Notes: generated from the sequence alone by a model not told the origin. Positions 23,340 to 33,995 are shown, numbered from the stretch's first letter. The stretch: DNA of 64,000 nt from Notolepis coatsorum (GCA_963971535.1 OZ020585.1:152956103-153020102); one strand, 5' to 3'. Numbers and translations are program-made.

Positions 23340-23560
23340 GTGGTTCTGTTTGTATTGCTCCTGGCTGTTCAAACTAATTTTACCATGTGAGAGAGAGGAA
23401 AGTTGGTTAATTTCCACAAACTACCAGTGAAAAAAACAGTGTTGTTGGCACGTTGGCTCAGGCTGGCTGCACTCAGGCGGCGCGACCAGCCTGTTGGTCA
23501 GGGAAGGAGGATCTGCAGCTGAAGCCGGACGCGGTTCCCTCAGTCTTGGACAGACTGACC
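23340..23560 (+). pseudogene. THAP-domain remnant, left arm
   Basis: Plus-strand pieces of a THAP zinc finger: SVCIAPGCSN (the first two Cys of the C2CH finger), then in another frame KLVNFHKLPVKKTVLLARW and GRRICS. The stretch coding for the last part of the finger, about 65 bp present in the right arm, is missing here. THAP domains bind DNA in Kolobok and P-type transposases and in host THAP proteins. This copy is dead by a frame change and the internal deletion. Confidence 0.75.
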
Positions 23561-23672
23561 GGCCCAGGCAGTTCAGCGTCGCGGAGCATTCAGCCTGCTG
23601 GCTACCTAGATCCACTTCAACCAGCCGAGCGTCGGGAGCTCCAGCAGCTTGTCGATGTGCTAATAGCCTGGA

Positions 23673-24031
23673 GCCAGCTACCGTTAGCTTGCCGAGGCTC
23701 CAGCACACCGACAAGCTGTGTAGCCAGCTACCGTTAGCTTGCCGAGGCTCCAGCACACCGACAAGCTGTGTAGCCAGCTACCGTTAGCTTGCCGAGGCTA
23801 TTAGCACACCGACAAGCTGTGTAGCCAGCTACCGTTAGCTTGCCGAGGCTATTAGCACACCGACAAGCTGTGTAGCCAGCTACCGTTAGCTTGCCGAGGC
23901 TATTAGCACACCGACAAGCTGTGTAGCCAGCTACCGTTAGCTTGCCGAGGCTATTAGCACACCGACAAGCTGTGTAGCCAGCTACCGTTAGCTTGCCGAG
24001 GCTATTAGCACACCGACAAGCTGTGTAGCCA
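23673..24031. repeat. 50/51-bp tandem array
   Basis: Seven consecutive units start GCCAGCTACCGTTAGC at 23673, 23723, 23773, 23824, 23875, 23926 and 23977. The first two carry CTCCAG where later ones carry CTATTAG, so the array contains 50- and 51-bp versions. It sits at the symmetry centre of the fold-back element. Open frames on both strands are repeat-derived. Confidence 0.95.
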
Positions 24032-24109
24032 GCAGGCTGAATGCTCCGCGACGCTGGTTGAAGTGGATCTAGGTAGCCAGCAGGCTGAATGCTCCGCGAC
24101 GCTGAACTG

Positions 24110-24420
24110 CCTGGGCCGGTCTGTCTGTCGAAGACTGAGGGAACCGCGTCCGGCTTCAGCTGATTAGTGGTCTTCTGGACAAACATCCCACCCCAACAAC
24201 ATAATCCGAGGCAATGAAGTGTTCGCTGCAGATCCTCCTTCCCTGTCCAACAGGCTGGTCGCACCGCCTGAGTGCAGCCAGCCTGAGCCAACGTGCCAAC
24301 AACACTGTTTTTTTCACTGGTAGTTTGTGGAAATTAACCAACTTTCCTCTCTCTCACATGGTAAAATTAGTTTGAACAGCCAGGATCAATACAAACAGAA
24401 CCACCGCGGTCCTGTTGTTT
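24110..24420 (-). pseudogene. THAP-domain remnant, right arm
   Basis: The minus strand encodes VNFHKLPVKKTVLLARW, RICSEHF and, after a short link, LKPDAVPSVF. The last resembles the AVPTIF motif that closes THAP domains. This is the more complete of the two inverted copies: it retains the Cys-Ser-Glu-His-Phe zinc-ligand motif. Downstream the frame runs into the 50/51-bp repeat array and loses meaning. Confidence 0.8.
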
Positions 24421-24682
24421 TGTAGGCAACATTTTATTTACTGACTAACCCATTCACTATAGGCAGCTAACCAGCAGTGTATACACCAAACAAGCCCCAT
24501 GACGTCAGCAACAAAATGGCCGCGCCCATAATGATAAATGCTTCAAAAATGCACATAACAAATCGTTTTTTCTTAGATACTGCTTATTTTTATAACGTGA
24601 TTTTTTCTGTGGCTTATCTAAATACTAATGTGATGCTATGAATATGTATTTATCGCACTGCTTCATCTCCACTTTAACCTTA

Positions 24683-24860
24683 ACCATAACCAACTCCGAA
24701 AGAATATTGCCATTCTCTAAGACAAACTCTAACCTTAACCAGCTCCTTAACAGCGCCTAAACTTAACCCTTCTAACCTTAACCAACTCCGAAACAATGCC
24801 TAACCTTAACCTTAACCAACTCCGAAACAATGCTTAAAGTTAACATGCCTAAACTTAACC
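24683..24860. repeat. Degenerate TTAACC-type repeats inside the outer element
   Basis: Irregular CTAACCTTAACC and CCAACTCCGAAACAATGC units form about two diverged longer repeats. They recall telomere-like motifs but are irregular and confined to this element and its relatives. Confidence 0.7.
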
Positions 24861-24897
24861 GGCGAAAGAATGCACGTAAAAAAAAAATAAAAAATTA

Positions 24898-24968
24898 AAG
24901 GGAATCGAACTTGTCACCAACGGACCGCAGGATCCACAGCAAGGCAGCGCTGCCAGTTGAGCTAGTTG
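24898..24968 (-). other. tRNA-like segment
   Basis: On the minus strand TAGCTCAACTGGCAGCGC resembles an A box and ACAAGTTCGATTCCC a T-arm/B box, about 50 bp apart. Stems do not pair well enough for a functional tRNA, so a captured tRNA or SINE head inside the outer element is more likely. Confidence 0.5.
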
Positions 24969-25136
24969 TTGATGGTAAAAAAGGGGGGATTACTGCTACA
25001 TAATGCTGCCACGACGGAGCTCCGCGACGCTCCGCGGCGCTCTGCTGCTGCCGCGTCGCCGCGGGGGCGTGGCTAGACGCAAGTTGGCCGTGGCTAGACA
25101 CAAGTTGGTTGCCTTTAATATTTAGGCGTCCCGGCC

Positions 25137-25468
25137 GACCACCATTCACCACGTGTGCCCATGCAGGACGAGCCAGTGTGCCGGACCGACACAAGATGGC
25201 GAGCCAACCCACTGAACCTCAGATCTAGATCAAGGCTATGCCGGCCTGATCTGATGTTGCCTCAACAACTGTTGCCTCAAGGATTGTGAAATTGCCTTAC
25301 TCATTCCCTATGAGGAGGTGGATCAGGAATTAACGAACTAATTGAACTTGAGTCACAAGAACTTCCAAGGACCATCATATCCTTTTCTATGACACAAACT
25401 GATTGAACGAGAACACAAGGACTGCCAAGGGCTTTGACCCTGTTCACCTTTTGTATTTTGATATTGTA
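25137..25468. other. Spacer between elements
   Basis: No gene was recognised. It contains two loosely repeated TTGCCTCAA units and two ACAAGGACTGCCAAGG-type units. Confidence 0.4.
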
Positions 25469-25922
25469 CACTGTAAACCCGCATGTTCAAAATAATCAAT
25501 TAGTTTGAGTAGGGTATACTCAATATTCTATGAAAGTTCTACTAACTTGAATGTCTTGAGTTTGTGTGACGTGTTCTTATGTTTTGAGTAAATAAAACTC
25601 ATAGTTTTTGATTGACTTGGAACTATTCACTTATTAAGTAAGTATAATGTAAAAGCATAACTTAAGTACAACTTAAGATAATTAAGTAGATACAGACTGT
25701 AAACCGCATGTTCAAAATAATCAATTAGTTTGAGTAGGATATACTCAATATTCTTTGGAAGTTCACCTAACTTACATATGTTGAGTTTGTGTGACTTGTT
25801 CTTATGTTTTGATTAAATTAAACTCATCACTTTTGATTGCCTTGGAACTATTCACGTATTAAGTAAGTATAATGTAAAAGCATACCTTAAGTACAACTTA
25901 AAAGAATCAAGTAAATACAGAG
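25469..25922. repeat. Tandem duplication of ~225 bp
   Basis: Two head-to-tail copies (about 25469-25694 and 25695-25922) share GCATGTTCAAAATAATCAAT, the TTGAGTTTGTGTGAC segment and AAGTATAATGTAAAAGCATA. The first begins with CACTGTAAAC, the second with GACTGTAAAC. Confidence 0.9.
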
Positions 25923-26639
25923 TATTGCGGTTCAGTGGTAGAATTCAAGGAATATCTTATCTTATCTTATAAAAAAATATATTTTCCATTAATTTCTATG
26001 TTTCAACATTACTGTCTGATGCAGTAACATTAGTGTGATGATGTGTGCATGAGAACATGCAACCTGCATGTTTATGTGAGCACTGGATGAGGCAATTATA
26101 TTAAAGAATTCGTTTAGAGAAGCTCAGCTCTGAGAAGTGAGAAATAACGGCACATGTGAAAATAATATTTCTGCAGTAACAGGAAACGACTGCATGTTGT
26201 GTTGTGCGCAGCTGCGGAGGAATCATGGGATATATTTTATATACCTGACCACATGCGTGCCACACTTCATGGGATGCAGTCAGCAGCTCGAGGTGCACCG
26301 TCAACTTTCTTTCAAGTGAGTAAATATATATGTAAATTTGCCAATGTGCGGTTATCTGTGGTAATTTAATCTGTTTGGATATGCAATTTGTAGATGCAAA
26401 TTGCGTGAACATGCTATCGCATCTTTTATTAGTTTAGTTTAGTTAATTGCATGATGTTCAGTAATTAATATAGCTAACTCGGTCTCCATTGTCTTCTAAA
26501 ACAACTGCCTGCATGCTGTGTTCCAATTAAAACATTATGGCACACCGAAATGTTGCATGGTTGTTTATGCATGAAAAATATTAAGAGTTCGCTGTATACT
26601 TTTGGGTCAAGTGTACGAGTTAGTGAATAATTGGTAAAG

Positions 26640-27080
26640 ATGGCGTCGGCCCTCGTGGCATGTTAAAGTGTCAAGCCATATCTCCATTTTAGGTTTGTTT
26701 TGACTGCACTGTCTGCACATATCTGCATTTGTTTGAGGTTTTGTTTGGCGGTTGGTTGGTTTAAATTCATGCTTGGTAAATAGATATATGTGTTATGTAG
26801 TACGTACGTAGTATTTTGTATGTATGTAGAGGTGTAGTAGTAAGACTCAGGATACAGGTTACTCTTTAGTCCTTTTGTCAAGCATGGCAGGTTAAGGTAC
26901 AAGCATGGTACAGCTAGTACACTCTGTCCTATTATCATGTTAAAGACGGGTTTGAGGGAGATTCATTTGGTTATATTGGTTGAGTGTCATGGCGTCGCGT
27001 CCTCATGGCATGGTCGAAGCCACATATCTCCATTTCTTTGAGCTTGTAAATTGATGTTTGGTAAATAGATATATTTTTGT
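26640..27080. repeat. Diverged direct duplication
   Basis: The block TCATGGCATG...CATATCTCCATTT...GGTAAATAGATATAT appears at about 26640-26795 (as CTCGTGGCATGTTAAAGTG) and at about 26990-27080. It lies in the presumed 5' untranslated part of the transposase gene. Confidence 0.65.
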
Positions 27081-27117
27081 ACAGACAAAAGGAGGTTTGA
27101 GAGAGATGGAGATTAAT

Positions 27118-27181
27118 TCACGCTCTCATTCTTTCTCGCTCTCCTGCGCTCTCTCTCTATCTCCTCTCTCTCTCTATATCT

Positions 27182-27237
<56 letters not shown>

Positions 27238-27356
27238 TCCTCTCTCTCGCTCTCTCGCTCTCCTGCTCTCTCTCTCTCTCTCGCTCTCTCCCTCCCGCTC
27301 TCTCTCTCACTCTCTCCCTCCCGCTATCTCCCACTCTCTCTCTCTCTCCTTCTGAT
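27118..27356. repeat. (CT)n microsatellite
   Basis: CT-rich tract with interruptions. The 102- and 85-residue frames are repeat translations. Confidence 0.97.
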
Positions 27357-27667
27357 TGATGGTTAAACATTCAAACTGTGAAAATTATGTATTCCATGAT
27401 CATGTTTTTGTAAGCTAATAGTATGAACTTGTTATATTGAGTTGTAAGTTATTCTGGTATATGTTTCATGGAGGTCTAAACGTTGTATTTTTTCCCTTGC
27501 CTTTCAGGTAGCAAGTGCTGCTGGGAAATATTCAAATGAGCCAAACAGTAAGCTGATTATTTGTAAATATAAAAACATATTTGTGAGAGTGGGACTGTAT
27601 TGTTGAGACCAGAACATTTTTATTAATCTGTTTCCACAGAGCTCAGTTTTTTCTCATAGTTCCAATA

Positions 27668-30332
27668 TGGTAGTCTGGCAGTGTAACTTGTGTGCAGCTT
27701 CTTTGACTTCTAGAATACAGTTATTTAAACACTACAGACTGCAACACAGCCACTTTTCCAGAGTTAGTCCTCTTCCATGCCTCTATACTTGATTGTATGT
27801 GTAGATTTGAGACGCTTAATGCACTTTGTACTCATTTGTCAAGATATCATACTGCACAACTTAGCAGTAGACCAGAACAGAGTCAGAGCCCTGTGGTAAT
27901 AAAATGTCCTTTGTGCGCATTTCGGGAACCCTTTTCTGAATAAATTTTCTTAAGTCATCTCAGAAAGCATTTAAAAAATCATGAAACAGTGACATGCCCA
28001 TATAAGGATTGTAGCTATAGCACAAATGTTTACTCTTCATTCAATTCCCATAAAAGCAGAGAACACCAATTAAGACTTGCATCAGACTTAAAAGCTGTCG
28101 TAGTTGAGGATCCCCAAGACAGGATTTCTGAGGTCACTAGTGATTTGCATGAAGAATGTCCAGGCATGGTGGATGATGATCAATGTGACACTGACAATCT
28201 AAGAAATCATCTTAAAATGAACGTATCTTCCTTGTTCCTAAAGATGCAGGCTATCCTCCATGTCTCAAACACAGCTATTCAAGAAATAGTAGACCACTTG
28301 AATCAGGTCTTCTCCTTATCTCAGCCATTGATCAAGGAGGCAGTTAATGACATCTTGCAGAGAAATGGTCACAATATTGCAGAACCTACACTGGATGAAG
28401 TTGTTGGCGCTGTCATGAACTGCAATGTTCTGTCTACATCTACCTCTAAAGGTGCAGAGTTGTGTTCAACCAAGCGCAGAAAAAGCTTTATGGAGCGCAA
28501 CTATCCATGTGTAATGCCAGTAGAGTATCAGTTGGAGCAACCAGGACATACCAGCATGTATGTTCCCATCCTTTCAATGATTCAAGAGTTGTTTAAAAAC
28601 ACAGACATCCTTGACAAGATTACAGAACCAACTACTACATCTGGTTCAATATGTGTCATGCTCTGATGGCTCCCATTTCCTTGAAAATGAGTTACTGTCA
28701 ACAGGGAATCTTATCCTACCACTTTAGCTATATATAGATGATCTGGAAATTGCCAATTCGCTTGTCACATCACGTAAAATTCACAAACTTTGTGCTATAT
28801 ATTGGGTCCTCGCCAATGTGCCACCAAAATACCGATCAGCATTACACGCTATACAGCTGGCAATGCTGGTAAAAGTGACAGACCTCCGTAGGTATGGATA
28901 TGCAGCTGTACTTGCTCCATTGCTGCGTGATGTTCATACTCTGGAACAAGATGGTGTTTTCATTGAAAGAGTTGGTCAGAATGTCAAAGGCACAATCTGG
29001 TGTGTTTCTGCTGACAATCTGGGCGGCTTGGGCGCTCATGGATTCGGTGGCTTTGTGGAGTCATTTAGAGCAGGCTATGTTTGCAGATTCTGTCTGGCCA
29101 CAAGTGAACAGTTTCAAACAACTGAAGTCAGAGAGGGAGAGTTTTCTCAGAGAACCAAAGTCAGCCATGACCTGCATGTACAAACTGCACATGACACTTC
29201 GAGCAGTGATTTTGGTGTTAAAGGTGGCTGTGTCTTACGTGAATCCCTGAATTACTTTCATACAATCACAGGGTTTCCTCCAGATATACTTCACGATCTT
29301 CTGGAAGGTATGGTTCCCGTGGAGCTTTCTCTCAGTGTTAAAGAGAAGATTCGGCGAAAGTACTTCACTTTAGAGTATTTGAACCAAAAGATTGCATCAT
29401 TCCCGTATCAGCACGCTGATAAAGTGGATAGGCCTCACCCAATTCCCCAAACATTTGTTTCTCGAGGAACAATAGGAGGCAATGGGCATGCAAATGCCAC
29501 TCTGCTCCGACTGATTCCATTACTTGTAGGCAGTGTAGTACCAGCAGGTGATGCAGCATGGGCAGTTTTGATGGAGCTGAAAGAGGTGGTAGAGTTAGCA
29601 TTGTGCCCATCATATACTGATGAAACCTTAGACTATTTTCAGTGCAAAATCAGTGATCATAGACAGGTACTATTAGAGGTTTTCCCTGCAGTTAGACTCC
29701 ATCCTAAACATCACTTTGTGGAGCATTATCCCGCTCTAGTTAAGTGCTTTGGACCCCTGCTGCATGTTTGGACCATGCGATTTGAGGCCAAGCACCGCTT
29801 TTTCAAAAGAGTGGTGCATGACACTCAAAACTTCAAAAATATTTTGAAGACGATGGCAATCAGACAGCAATACATGATGGCATATCATCTTGCTTCACCA
29901 TCATATTTCAAGCCAAAAACCCAGGCATCCAGGGTTGACTCTGTTCTGGTTTCATCTCTACCAGCAGTAGCTCAGGTACACATTAGAGGAAACACAGCTA
30001 GTGACACAATCTACCAGACATCAAAGGTAACCATTGATGACACAGACTATGTCTGTGGAATGTTTCTCTCTGTCAGAGTCAGTGGTGGACTGTCTAAATT
30101 TAGCCAAATAGAACAGATCTACCTTGTGAATAACAAGGTTTATTTTCTGTGTCGAGACTATGACTCCTGGAATATAGAACATCTTAGGTCCTATGAGCTG
30201 TCAACCACACAACCACATCTGTCCATCTACCTGCAGTCTGGTCTCAACGATACAGTCCCACTCTCAGCATACAAGATCGATGGTCTGCTGCTGCTGACTC
30301 CCAAGCGATTCATTCAAGTGAAACGGAACTGA
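27668..30332 (+). pseudogene. C2H2-finger TNP2-like transposase, broken
   Basis: Starting at the ATG at 27668, the N-terminal part holds C2H2-like fingers (CNLCAASLTSRIQLFKHYRL, a second broken one, CPLCAFREPFSE, CPYKDCSYSTNVYSSFNSHK). The body runs to RFIQVKRN at 30332. In the 504-residue block from 28818, SADN (64-67), PPDILHDLLEG (154-164) and HPKHHF..HYP through RFEAKH (295-326) match the layout of CACTA TNP2-type transposases, where D, D and E are catalytic. Breaks seen: a frame change near 27790, a stop near 27938, a frame change near 28655 and a stop near 28722. The long open block afterwards suggests modest age. The role would be cutting and joining the element's ends; the family assignment is from motifs only. 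Confidence 0.7.
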
Positions 30333-30339
30333 GTCCAGC

Positions 30340-30620
30340 TAATGGTGAATAGTTATTTTATTAATCAATTATTGTGTCTTTATTCACTCGTTATGTAATT
30401 GACCAGTTCATATTCTGTATAAGTTCATATTCTGTATATGTTAATAATGACGCTTTCTGTGTTGTGTTTATGACTCCTCCTTAGGTCCTTGAGCTGTCTG
30501 TCTGTCGATCACATCTGTCCACTGTCCATCTACCTGCAGTCTGGTCTCAACAATACAGTCCCACTCTCAGCATACAAGATCGATGGTCTGCTGCTGCTGA
30601 CTCCCAAGTGATTCATTCAA
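30340..30620 (+). repeat. Tail duplication of the transposase gene
   Basis: Positions 30470-30620 repeat the last ~160 bp of the transposase coding region (TATGACTCCT through GATTCATTCAAGT) with small deletions. The second copy ends just upstream of the next gene's ATG. A duplicated TTCATATTCTGTAT unit lies at 30407-30438. Confidence 0.85.
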
Positions 30621-32347
30621 GTTTCCATAGCACAATGGCAGCTGCCTCCCCACAACCCATGATCCTTCGTGTTGTTGAGACAGACCGGGCTAGAAAATTC
30701 AAACTCAGTTCACGACCAGCCTCTGTTGATGCACTGATCAAGATTATAAAATAACAGTTGGAAATAGACCTTAACTTCAGTTTGCTGTATGAAGATCCAG
30801 ACTTTGATGGGAAACTTACTTCCCTTGATGACATTACGGAATTGCCACAAAAAGCTGTTGTGCACATTTCACTTTCGCTCGACTCCAGCTCTCTCGCATC
30901 TTCTGATATACTTTCAGATGTGTCATCTCCAGAACGTCTAAGCAGATGGCCTCCAGGTCCTTTTCCAGTTCCTACATTTGCATTCGATGTTGAGCTGAAA
31001 CTTAGAGACGGAAACAACGGATTTGAGAAGAACAAGATACACCTTAAGTTGACAAGAGACCTAAAGCACGACATCTTAGAAAAGCTTGCATCTACAATGT
31101 ATGGTTTCAAGGCTTATCCAAGTGATAAAGAGATAGCAATGGCTTCTGCGGCTCTTGTCGCCAAACATCCCTGCTTGAAGGAAGCAGGATCTGAGACCGG
31201 CTGCAATGGATGGAAGAACAGCATCAAATTCAAGATGGGCAATTTCAGGAACAAGCTGAGACGGGCAGGATGTGAGGAGGTCACTGTAAATGCTGGAAAA
31301 AGAGGTAGAAGCAATCCTGATGGCGAACCTTCACATTCCAACATTAAAAGACCCAAGCGAGCAGAAGTAAACTTCCTACCCAACTTTCCCCAAGGAGAGG
31401 ATTCCTTGAGGCTTGAGCAGTTGAGGCAGACAATTTCTGAAGAAGTCAAGAAGACTGAGAAGAATCTGCCCCTCATTAGAAAGCTGATGCAGACCACATT
31501 TGCCGTGCGCCGACAGACCATAGTAAAGTCCAGCCCACCAGTGAACGAGCTCATGGACCTCTGGCCTGCTTTCAAAATGGAGTCTGAGGTAATATAAATC
31601 AGCTCTCTCTTTCCTGTGTTAACATTTGGCACATTCTGTGTGTTTTAAAGTGAAAGTTGTGATTCTTAAGCCTGGTTTATATACTCTAGCGGCGCATCTG
31701 AGTGTGTGTTCTGTGCGTCCCCGCGAGCTAGTCATCAGCGACCGATTCCGCAAAGCATGTAATGACATGGTTGACCAGAAATCCCGCCGTCATGCTCTGA
31801 AGCCCAAACCAAACAAAGTAAGAGATCCACCAAGTTGAAGTGACTAATTGATGTTGATATACTATATTGTCCTGCTGTTTTTAAATATAGGTGTATGCAG
31901 AGTTCCAGCTGATTACCAACCAGAACCTGCCCAACACATTCTACGCTGAGCTTGACCGCCATCTTCCTCGACTGATGACGTTATTCAGACAGAAGGCGTC
32001 CAAAACTGGGAACACAGCAGATGCTTTGGCTCACATTTAAAAAATCCACGATGAACAGGTGAATATAGATTATTATACATGTCATAGGTTGAACCTCTGT
32101 AACATTGAACAGGTTCAATGATTCAAATGAGCTTTTGAATTTTACAATTAGTCCACCATTGTATTTGCCATTTTTCTCATTGCATTAAAGATGGGAACAT
32201 GTTATTTGTGGACATATCTGATTGGACTGTTTAAAATCCGCTTTGTTCAGTAAACATTTCCGTATAATACAATTCTTTTTTTCTTCTTAATCTTACATCT
32301 TAATAGGAAATCCATGACGTCCACACCAGGCGTACCACTGTTCTCCA

Positions 32348-33364
32348 TGCCCTGCCGCGTGAATATTAAAGGCAACCAACTTGTGTTCAGCCTTTAGATC
32401 AGCGTTTCTCTGATTGGCCACATGGCCACGTGACCGCGCTGCCGCGCGGCAGAGAGTTGCGCCGCCCGCGGCAGCGGCCGTCTTCCGTTGTAGGATCAGG
32501 GTGAACGCTGTTGTATTCGCAAATATGAGAGCCAGCTTCAGTTAACCTAATTTATACCGTAATGAATCATTAAAAAAATATACCGTTAACTGGAATATGT
32601 TGTTTCTTTACACATATGTTGGGATTATGTAATTGGTTTGTCATGACAAAACAATAAAAATCGCTACTTTACACATCAGGGTGAACGCTGTTACGCTGCC
32701 ACCACCCACTTCAATGACAGAGCTCTCATATTTGCGAATGCATAAACTATATCTTAAATTATGGCTATGTGTCTAATATGGCTGTCGTGAAGTCATTGAT
32801 AAGCGACAGCCATATTAGACACATAGCCATCATTTAAGATATAGTTTATGCATTCGCAAAATATGAGAGCTCTGTCATTGAAGGGCTTCTACAACGGAGC
32901 ACGGCCGCTGCTGCTGGAGCTGGACCGAGTCAAGCCGGCGGCGGCGCACGGAAGCCAGGGATAAACCACCGCATCGCCCTGCTGGCGCTTCAGCAGCCTC
33001 CACTGATGTACAGTGACGAGTGATTCTGGTAGTTGGTTTATGACGTTAAAAACGCAAAATAACATATAACGTTACAGCAGTGTTTATTATTAAGAGTCAG
33101 ATAGTCCTAACAGTGTTTATAGTCCTAACAGTGTTTATTAGTAAGAGTCAGATAGTCCTAACAGTGTTTATTATTAAGAGTCCTAACAGTGTTTATTATT
33201 AATTAACGTCATAAACCAACTACCAGATTTATTTTGCACCAGGGAACTTGACGGTTCCTGCCGCGCTCGCGGCAAAAGGGGGTGGGCTAGCGGCGTGGGG
33301 TCGTGGCCAATCAGAGAAAAGCTGAACACAAGTTGGTTGCCTTTAATATTCACGCTGCCCTGCC
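32348..33364. mobile_element. Mutator/Merlin-like element inside an exon
   Basis: The element is 32357-33355 (999 bp), with perfect 35-bp inverted termini beginning GCGTGAATATT and a perfect 9-bp TSD TGCCCTGCC at 32348-32356 and 33356-33364. Without it the flanking exon reads straight through (VLHALP|VYLHE). The interior has a near-perfect palindrome (32710-32883), a second inverted pair GTAGTTGGTTTATGACGTTAA (about 33031) and its complement (about 33204-33226), and a short tandem of CCTAACAGTGTTTATTA units between them. No transposase is present. It is of the same family as the element at 17520-25127. Confidence 0.93.
32710..32883. repeat. Near-perfect palindrome
   Basis: Two arms of about 78 bp (32710-32788 and 32806-32883) with a spacer of about 17 bp. 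Arm landmarks are GAGCTCTCATATTTGCGAAT and its complement. It lies at the centre of the 999-bp element. Confidence 0.93.
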
Positions 33365-33494
33365 TGTGTATCTGCATGAGGTAGTTTCTGGATTTTTCAA
33401 AACCTGCACAGTGAGTCTGAGTGAAAATAATTTACAGTACAACTGTATATTAAGTGAACAGTTAATCAAAATGCTAAGTATCAGTCTTCCTTCC

Positions 33495-33562
33495 TTCCAG
33501 GTCTCCCTTGTGAAAGAGATATTTGATCTCGACGGGACTAACCTGGTTAAATAAAAATAACC
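33495..33562 (+). mobile_element. LINE 3'-tail scrap
   Basis: CTCCCTTGTGAAAGAGATAT, GATCTCGACGGGACTAACCTGG and TTAAATAAA resemble the 3' tail shared by many fish non-LTR retroposons, and are similar in style to the tail at 49271-49345. It sits in an intron of the SAMD3-like gene. Confidence 0.45.
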
Positions 33563-33995
33563 TTCTCACCAAAAAAATAGTTCTAACTAAAATATGAACA
33601 ACTTACAAACACAACTCCATATACATATATGTAGAAACCATGGATTTATTTGTGATTATTATGTCTCTTTCATTCCTTCAGGACACGCCTGATGAGCCAG
33701 AGCTTCAGGGTGTTGCAGTGGCCCTCCTTACTGTCATCAGTGACCATGACACAAGTCCAGTTCACTACCAGCTTGTGACAATCTCTGTTGTCATTGAAAG
33801 TCACATCATGATCAGCCTCCCCAGATTTGGTGATTCCTTCCTGGTAATGTTTGGACTAATCTATGCACTACACCTCAGCTACCCCAAGGGACTTACCAAC
33901 TCGTTTGAATTCATTCAGAAGATTTTACTAGGTCTAGAAGCTGGTAAACTGTCGCCCAGGTTGCAGACTCTCAAGAATGACTTGATGATGCATTA

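Larger units (their letters stand above)
23065..24677. mobile_element. Kolobok-like fold-back element with TTAA target
   Basis: The element is 23069-24673 (1605 bp). The inverted termini AGTGGAGATGAAGCAGTG and CACTGCTTCATCTCCACT are flanked by TTAA on both sides (23065-23068 and 24674-24677). TTAA targeting together with THAP-domain remnants fits Kolobok. Because the flank is TTAACC-repetitive, an 8-bp duplication TAACCTTA can also be read. Beyond the first ~20 bp and a dissimilar stretch, the two halves are inverted copies of each other over some 400 bp or more (about 23215-23620 and 24050-24525), and the centre is a tandem array of 50/51-bp units. It cannot encode an intact transposase. Confidence 0.8.
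17511..25136. mobile_element. Mutator/Merlin-like element, host of two nested insertions
   Basis: The outer element is 17520-25127. The left end reads GTGTGAATATT and then GGCAACCAACTTGTGT. The right end is ACACAAGTTGGTTGCC then TTTAATATTTAGGC, its inverted partner with a few mismatches. The flanks GTCCCGGCC at 17511-17519 and 25128-25136 are a perfect 9-bp TSD. Removing the LTR element (17668-22998) and the fold-back (23069-24673) leaves about 660 bp of GC-rich and TTAACC-rich sequence with no coding potential, so the element is non-autonomous. A sister copy with the same termini and its own 9-bp TSD is at 32357-33355. A TSD of 9 bp fits Mutator-like or Merlin elements; the superfamily is inferred only from TSD length. 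Confidence 0.85.

Noticed and set aside
23453-24291. 94-185-codon frames with repeated CRCANSLGKLTVAG-type units
   Set aside because: They arise from the 50/51-bp array and its mirrored arms. Only the THAP remnants were kept.
24683-24860. Interstitial telomere
   Set aside because: The TTAACC units are irregular, mixed with CAACTCCGAAA spacers and confined to a transposon interior; no regular (TTAGGG)n is present.
24898-24968. Functional tRNA gene
   Set aside because: A- and B-box-like parts exist but the cloverleaf stems do not pair convincingly. The same holds for the SINE heads at 5642, 8554, 9555 and 10547.
30613-31632. Minus frames of 165 and 172 codons
   Set aside because: They are antisense to the SAMD3-like exon, whose plus-strand reading matches a known family.
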